A stretch of 45,433 nt of DNA from Desulfotomaculaceae bacterium (lineage in GTDB: Bacteria > Bacillota > Desulfotomaculia > Desulfotomaculales > Pelotomaculaceae). The notes under the pieces are model-generated. The model was not told the origin of the DNA, searched no databases, and saw only the letters and a list, made by a program, of their open reading frames with translations. Below, one piece after another: positions 42,439-45,433 of the stretch. Position numbers and translations under genes: made by a program. Location: contig JAQVXL010000009.1 in the NCBI GenBank assembly GCA_028709235.1, forward strand, positions 1 to 45,433, in the 5' to 3' direction. Numbering within the stretch: the stretch's first letter is position 1; each line of letters opens with the position of its first letter.

Positions 42439-43821
42439 TTAGTACTCCCAGTTGAATTTTCCAACCTCGGAGTATTGCTCCAGGGCCCCCATCATGATCC
42501 CGCAAATCCTTTCCAGCCCTGCCGGAGTCTTGGCCTCGCACCGGGCAACCAGAACCGGCTGGGTATTGGAAGCTCTGACCAGACCCCAACCGTCTCCGAA
42601 CAGAACCCGCAGTCCGTCTACGTCGATTACTTCATATTGGCGTTTAAACTGATCTACCAGGTCTTTTACTACCCTGAACTTATCCTGATCGGGGCAGGGT
42701 ACCCTTGTTTCCGCTGTTGAATAGTATTTGGGTATACCGGCCAGCATTTTTGACAGGGGTTCGTTAGTGTTGGAAAGCAGCCGCAAGAGACGGCCCGCGG
42801 CGTAGAAAGCGTCATCATAACCGTAATATTCATCCGCGAAGAAAATATGACCCGACATTTCACCAGTAAATACAGCGCCGATTTCTTTCATTTTGGCCTT
42901 GATCAGAGAATGCCCCGTTTTATAAAAGAAGGGTTTGCCGCCCAAGCGGACGACTTCATCGACCAGCGCCTGGGAACATTTTACCTCGATAATGGCCTGG
43001 GCGCCTGGGTGGGCCGCCATAATTTCCCGCCAGTACAGGCACATCAGCATGTCACCCCAGATGATCGCTCCGGTCTCGTCAACGACGCCGATCCGGTCAG
43101 CGTCACCGTCTAAGGCGATGCCAAGGTTCGCGCCTGTTTCAGTGACAGTTCGCCTCAATTCAGTAAGGTTGGCGGTTTTGACCGGGTCCGGCTGGTGGTT
43201 GGGGAAGGAGCCGTCAGATTCGCAGTAGAGAGGGATAACCTCACAGCCCCAGTTCTCCAGGACCTGCACGGCCACAAGGGATGCGGTGCCGTTGCCGCAG
43301 TCAACCACTACCTTTAACCTGCGCGGGCCCAGCACTATTTTTTCTTTTAACATGGCCAGGTAGTGGGTCAGCACGTCTCGTTCCTCCAGGCTGCCTGGTC
43401 CGGACGGGAATATGCCGGCAATCATCATTTCTTTCAGTTTTTGGATTTCCTCGCCATATATGGTACCGTCGCCAAGCGCCAGTTTAAAGCCATTATCTTC
43501 CGGCGGGTTATGGCTGCCGGTGATCATTACCCCGCCGTCTATCCCGTAGTGGATACGGGCATAGTATAAGACCGGTGTTACCACCATTCCTATATCAACA
43601 ACATCACAGCCAACGGATAACAGCCCCCTGGTAATCGCGTCCCGCAGACGGTTTGAGCTGAGGCGGTTGTCCCTGCCGATTAAGACTTGTTTAGTTCCTG
43701 AATTTTTAATATGAGCGCCAAAAGCTTTTCCCAGCAGTTCGATGGTTTCGTCTTGCAGATCCCTTTCTGCTACCCCGCGGATGTCGTATTGCCGGAAAAT
43801 TTGCGGGTTAATATCTGCCAA
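42439..43821 (-). CDS. Phosphomannomutase/phosphoglucomutase
   Basis: About 460 residues, normal for alpha-D-phosphohexomutases. The active-site Ser is in VMITGSHNPPEDNGFK. The metal loop is DGDADRIG and the sugar loop is GEMSGHIFF. The C-terminal phosphate loop is RASNTQPVLVARCEA. It interconverts mannose-6-P and mannose-1-P (or the glucose pair). ATG 43842 lacks a ribosome binding site; TTG 43821, nine bases from AAGGGG, starts close to the conserved NPQIFRQYDIRG. It follows manC in one operon. The intron abuts its stop codon. Confidence 0.92.
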   Translation of the reverse strand: MADINPQIFRQYDIRGVAERDLQDETIELLGKAFGAHIKNSGTKQVLIGRDNRLSSNRLRDAITRGLLSVGCDVVDIGMVVTPVLYYARIHYGIDGGVMITGSHNPPEDNGFKLALGDGTIYGEEIQKLKEMMIAGIFPSGPGSLEERDVLTHYLAMLKEKIVLGPRRLKVVVDCGNGTASLVAVQVLENWGCEVIPLYCESDGSFPNHQPDPVKTANLTELRRTVTETGANLGIALDGDADRIGVVDETGAIIWGDMLMCLYWREIMAAHPGAQAIIEVKCSQALVDEVVRLGGKPFFYKTGHSLIKAKMKEIGAVFTGEMSGHIFFADEYYGYDDAFYAAGRLLRLLSNTNEPLSKMLAGIPKYYSTAETRVPCPDQDKFRVVKDLVDQFKRQYEVIDVDGLRVLFGDGWGLVRASNTQPVLVARCEAKTPAGLERICGIMMGALEQYSEVGKFNWEY

Positions 43822-43850
43822 TACTGTCAACCCCTTTAGCATTTTATTAT

Positions 43851-44924
43851 TTAAAGCAAATGTTCTAATCCCTTATCTTCGAGGGCCCGTACGATATTTT
43901 TTATATCCTGGGCACGGCTCTTATTACAGATCAGCAGGCTGTCGCTTTCGTTGACCACGATTAGATCTGCTGCACCCAGTACCGCCACGGGCTTGTCCCG
44001 GGAAATAATATATGTGTCCGTGCTGTCCATTATTACACCTTCACACATAAAGACATTGCCATGTTCATCTTTGACAGAATGTCTTCCAATAGCTGTCCAA
44101 CACCCAATGTCATCCCAGGCGAAATCACAGGGTATTACCAGGACGTTGTCAGCTTTCTCCATAATCCCGTAGTCCACGGATATTCTGGGCAGATCGTGGT
44201 ATACCTTTTTAATTACATCGTCTAATTGGTTACTGCCCAGGTACTGCCTGATCTCCTTCAGGCCTCTGTCCAGCAGTGGGGTGTTGACCCCGATCATATT
44301 AAGAATGAGGTCTATCCGAAAAATAAACATGCCGCTGTTCCACAGGTAATCCCCGCTGGCCAGAAACTCCAAAGCGCGCTTGTAGTCAGGCTTTTCCAAA
44401 AACCGGGTCACATGGGAAACAGGTATGCCGGCATAGTAATCCAGTAAATCGCCGCACTGTATATAGCCATAGCCGGTTTCAGGGCCGTGCGGGGTGATGC
44501 CCAGGGTAACGATACAGTCTGTTTTTCCGGCGGCGGTGACGGCGCTGCGTAAAATTTCATGGAAACGGGGTACATTGCCTATGTAATGGTCCGCCGGCAG
44601 CACGAGCATGACTTCACGAGGATTTTTTTGCTCCAGCATTAATGCCGCCAGCCCGATAGCAGCTGCTGTGTCCCGACCGAAAGGCTCGATAATTATATTT
44701 TCTGTAGGAAGAAGTGGAATTTGTTCTGAAATAATTGATTTAAATTCTGCTCCCGCCACGATATATATGTTGTCAAGGCCAACGAGTTTTTCAACCCGTT
44801 CCACCGTCATCTGCAGCATTGTTTTGTCTCCGATGAGGTTTAAAAATTGTTTCGGACTGGATATCCTGCTGCGCGGCCAGAACCTTTCACCTCTCCCGCC
44901 TGCCATGATCACCGCAGAGGGCAT
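43851..44924 (-). CDS. manC: Mannose-1-phosphate guanylyltransferase
   Basis: 357 residues, the short single-function form. The nucleotidyltransferase signature is AGGRGERFWPRSR near residue 8, followed by PKQFLNLIGDKTML. Substrate-site motifs are ALMLVLPADH-like (VMLVLPADHYIGN), GYGYIQCG and FLEKPD. It makes GDP-mannose from mannose-1-phosphate and GTP for glycan or polysaccharide synthesis. AGGAGGTG precedes the ATG. It is first in the cluster, directly before the hexomutase that supplies its substrate. Confidence 0.93.
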   Translation of the reverse strand: MPSAVIMAGGRGERFWPRSRISSPKQFLNLIGDKTMLQMTVERVEKLVGLDNIYIVAGAEFKSIISEQIPLLPTENIIIEPFGRDTAAAIGLAALMLEQKNPREVMLVLPADHYIGNVPRFHEILRSAVTAAGKTDCIVTLGITPHGPETGYGYIQCGDLLDYYAGIPVSHVTRFLEKPDYKRALEFLASGDYLWNSGMFIFRIDLILNMIGVNTPLLDRGLKEIRQYLGSNQLDDVIKKVYHDLPRISVDYGIMEKADNVLVIPCDFAWDDIGCWTAIGRHSVKDEHGNVFMCEGVIMDSTDTYIISRDKPVAVLGAADLIVVNESDSLLICNKSRAQDIKNIVRALEDKGLEHLL

Positions 44925-44952
44925 CGTAACACCTCCTTTTCTTGTCAGGATA

Positions 44953-44958
44953 ATTATA
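44953..44958 (-). promoter_or_regulatory. Probable extended -10 promoter of manC
   Basis: On the minus strand TGGTATAAT lies 29 bases before the manC start: a perfect -10 with the TG extension. The -35 (ATTTAA) is weak, as is common with extended -10 promoters. Confidence 0.5.
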
Positions 44959-45159
44959 CCATATTGAAATTGTTCTTAAATGAAAAAATGCTTGCAGATT
45001 GTGTTATGTATAAATGTGATTTATAATTTTGTATTAGATAGAGTTATATTTAACTATTTTTATTGATATTTTGTGAAAATATTATAAATAATAAAGATTT
45101 ATAATAAATTGTAGTGCAGTTTATGACAAAGGGAATAACACTAAAAAGGGGAGTGTTTA
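44959..45159. other. AT-rich intergenic region between manC and the small membrane protein gene
   Basis: Very AT-rich, with no gene and no stable hairpin. It should hold two divergent promoters; only the manC -10 is clear. Confidence 0.4.
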
Positions 45160-45312
45160 GTGAATAACCCTAGGACGCTTCTAGTTTTATTTGCCCTGGC
45201 TTTTCTTGCCATTCAGGTTATAGGTTTTATGGGTGGCATATCAAAACATGAGGAAAGAATGGCAAAGCTGGAAAAGCAACTGGTCCAGTTTGAAACCAAG
45301 GGTACCTCATAG
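45160..45312 (+). CDS. 50-residue single-pass membrane protein with coiled coil
   Basis: GTG, preceded by AAAGGGGAG, opens a 50-codon frame to TAG. Residues 6-26 are a clear transmembrane helix (LLVLFALAFLAIQVIGFMGG). Residues 29-46 are a charged coiled-coil-like tail (KHEERMAKLEKQLVQFE). No family is recognised. The layout resembles small structural or regulatory membrane proteins. The 120 bases that follow to the window edge show no gene start that I can support. Confidence 0.65.
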   Translation: MNNPRTLLVLFALAFLAIQVIGFMGGISKHEERMAKLEKQLVQFETKGTS

Positions 45313-45433
45313 GTGTTCTATTAAGGCCCCAAAATACCATTAACAACCAATAACAGCATTTAACCCCTGGAAAAACCCTTGGAGAAGATGTAGAAATTGC
45401 TCCCTGACAAGCAGGAATGGACCTCTATCAGCG

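Overview
The window looks like a chromosomal segment of an anaerobic, spore-forming, low-to-mid-GC Gram-positive bacterium, most like the Desulfotomaculum/Pelotomaculum lineage of Firmicutes. The support is a spore SASP, CotF-type coat proteins, strong GGAGG ribosome binding sites with many TTG/GTG starts, a CtsR operator, PhoP boxes, a class I cyclic-di-GMP riboswitch, acetyl-CoA synthetase, paired CoA-transferases and degenerate group II introns. The lineage is inferred from gene content only.

Layout. 1-2900: a decayed small ORF, a phasin-like coiled-coil protein, a UbiB/ABC1 kinase and tRNA-Leu(CAA). 3100-3900: two tandem NifU C-terminal-domain genes; in the second, the second Cys of CxxC is an in-frame TGA and the reading frame continues under evident constraint, so it is a candidate selenoprotein. 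3900-6800: a frameshifted carbon-nitrogen hydrolase and acsA. 7100-8400: spore coat genes and a membrane protein. 8500-11800: Hsp20 behind a consensus sigma-A promoter and CtsR box, then ClpB. 11810-12169: remnant of a group II intron. 12300-17900: hflX, a FlgM-like anti-sigma factor, a c-di-GMP-I riboswitch with terminator in front of a sigma-28-type factor, a phosphoesterase, a HAD phosphatase, a DUF503 protein and a C_GCAxxG_C_C redox protein. 18000-20800: two possible structured RNAs, a small hypothetical protein, an OxlT-like MFS transporter and a zinc-ribbon protein. 21000-25400: two divergent glutaconate-type CoA-transferase operons, followed by a GAF histidine kinase/NarL regulator pair. 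27700-31600: a phosphate transporter operon (pit and DUF47) with PhoP boxes, a Clp-fold membrane protease, MgtC and a SASP. 31750-36000: an ABC exporter operon (ATPase, permease, membrane fusion protein). 36100-45000: YitT protein and a leftward carbohydrate cluster (GH15, inositol monophosphatase, a toroid-fold protein, phosphohexomutase, mannose-1-phosphate guanylyltransferase), split by a second degenerate group II intron. A 50-residue membrane protein gene lies at the right edge.

How genes work together. The sigma factor, its anti-sigma and the riboswitch form a compact c-di-GMP-responsive module without flagellar genes nearby. The CoA-transferases, the transporter and the two-component system suggest uptake and CoA activation of a carboxylic acid. 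ManC and the mutase convert hexose phosphates to GDP-mannose, while the GH15 and toroid proteins act on glucans. The most unusual single item is the candidate NifU-type selenoprotein at 3624-3845.
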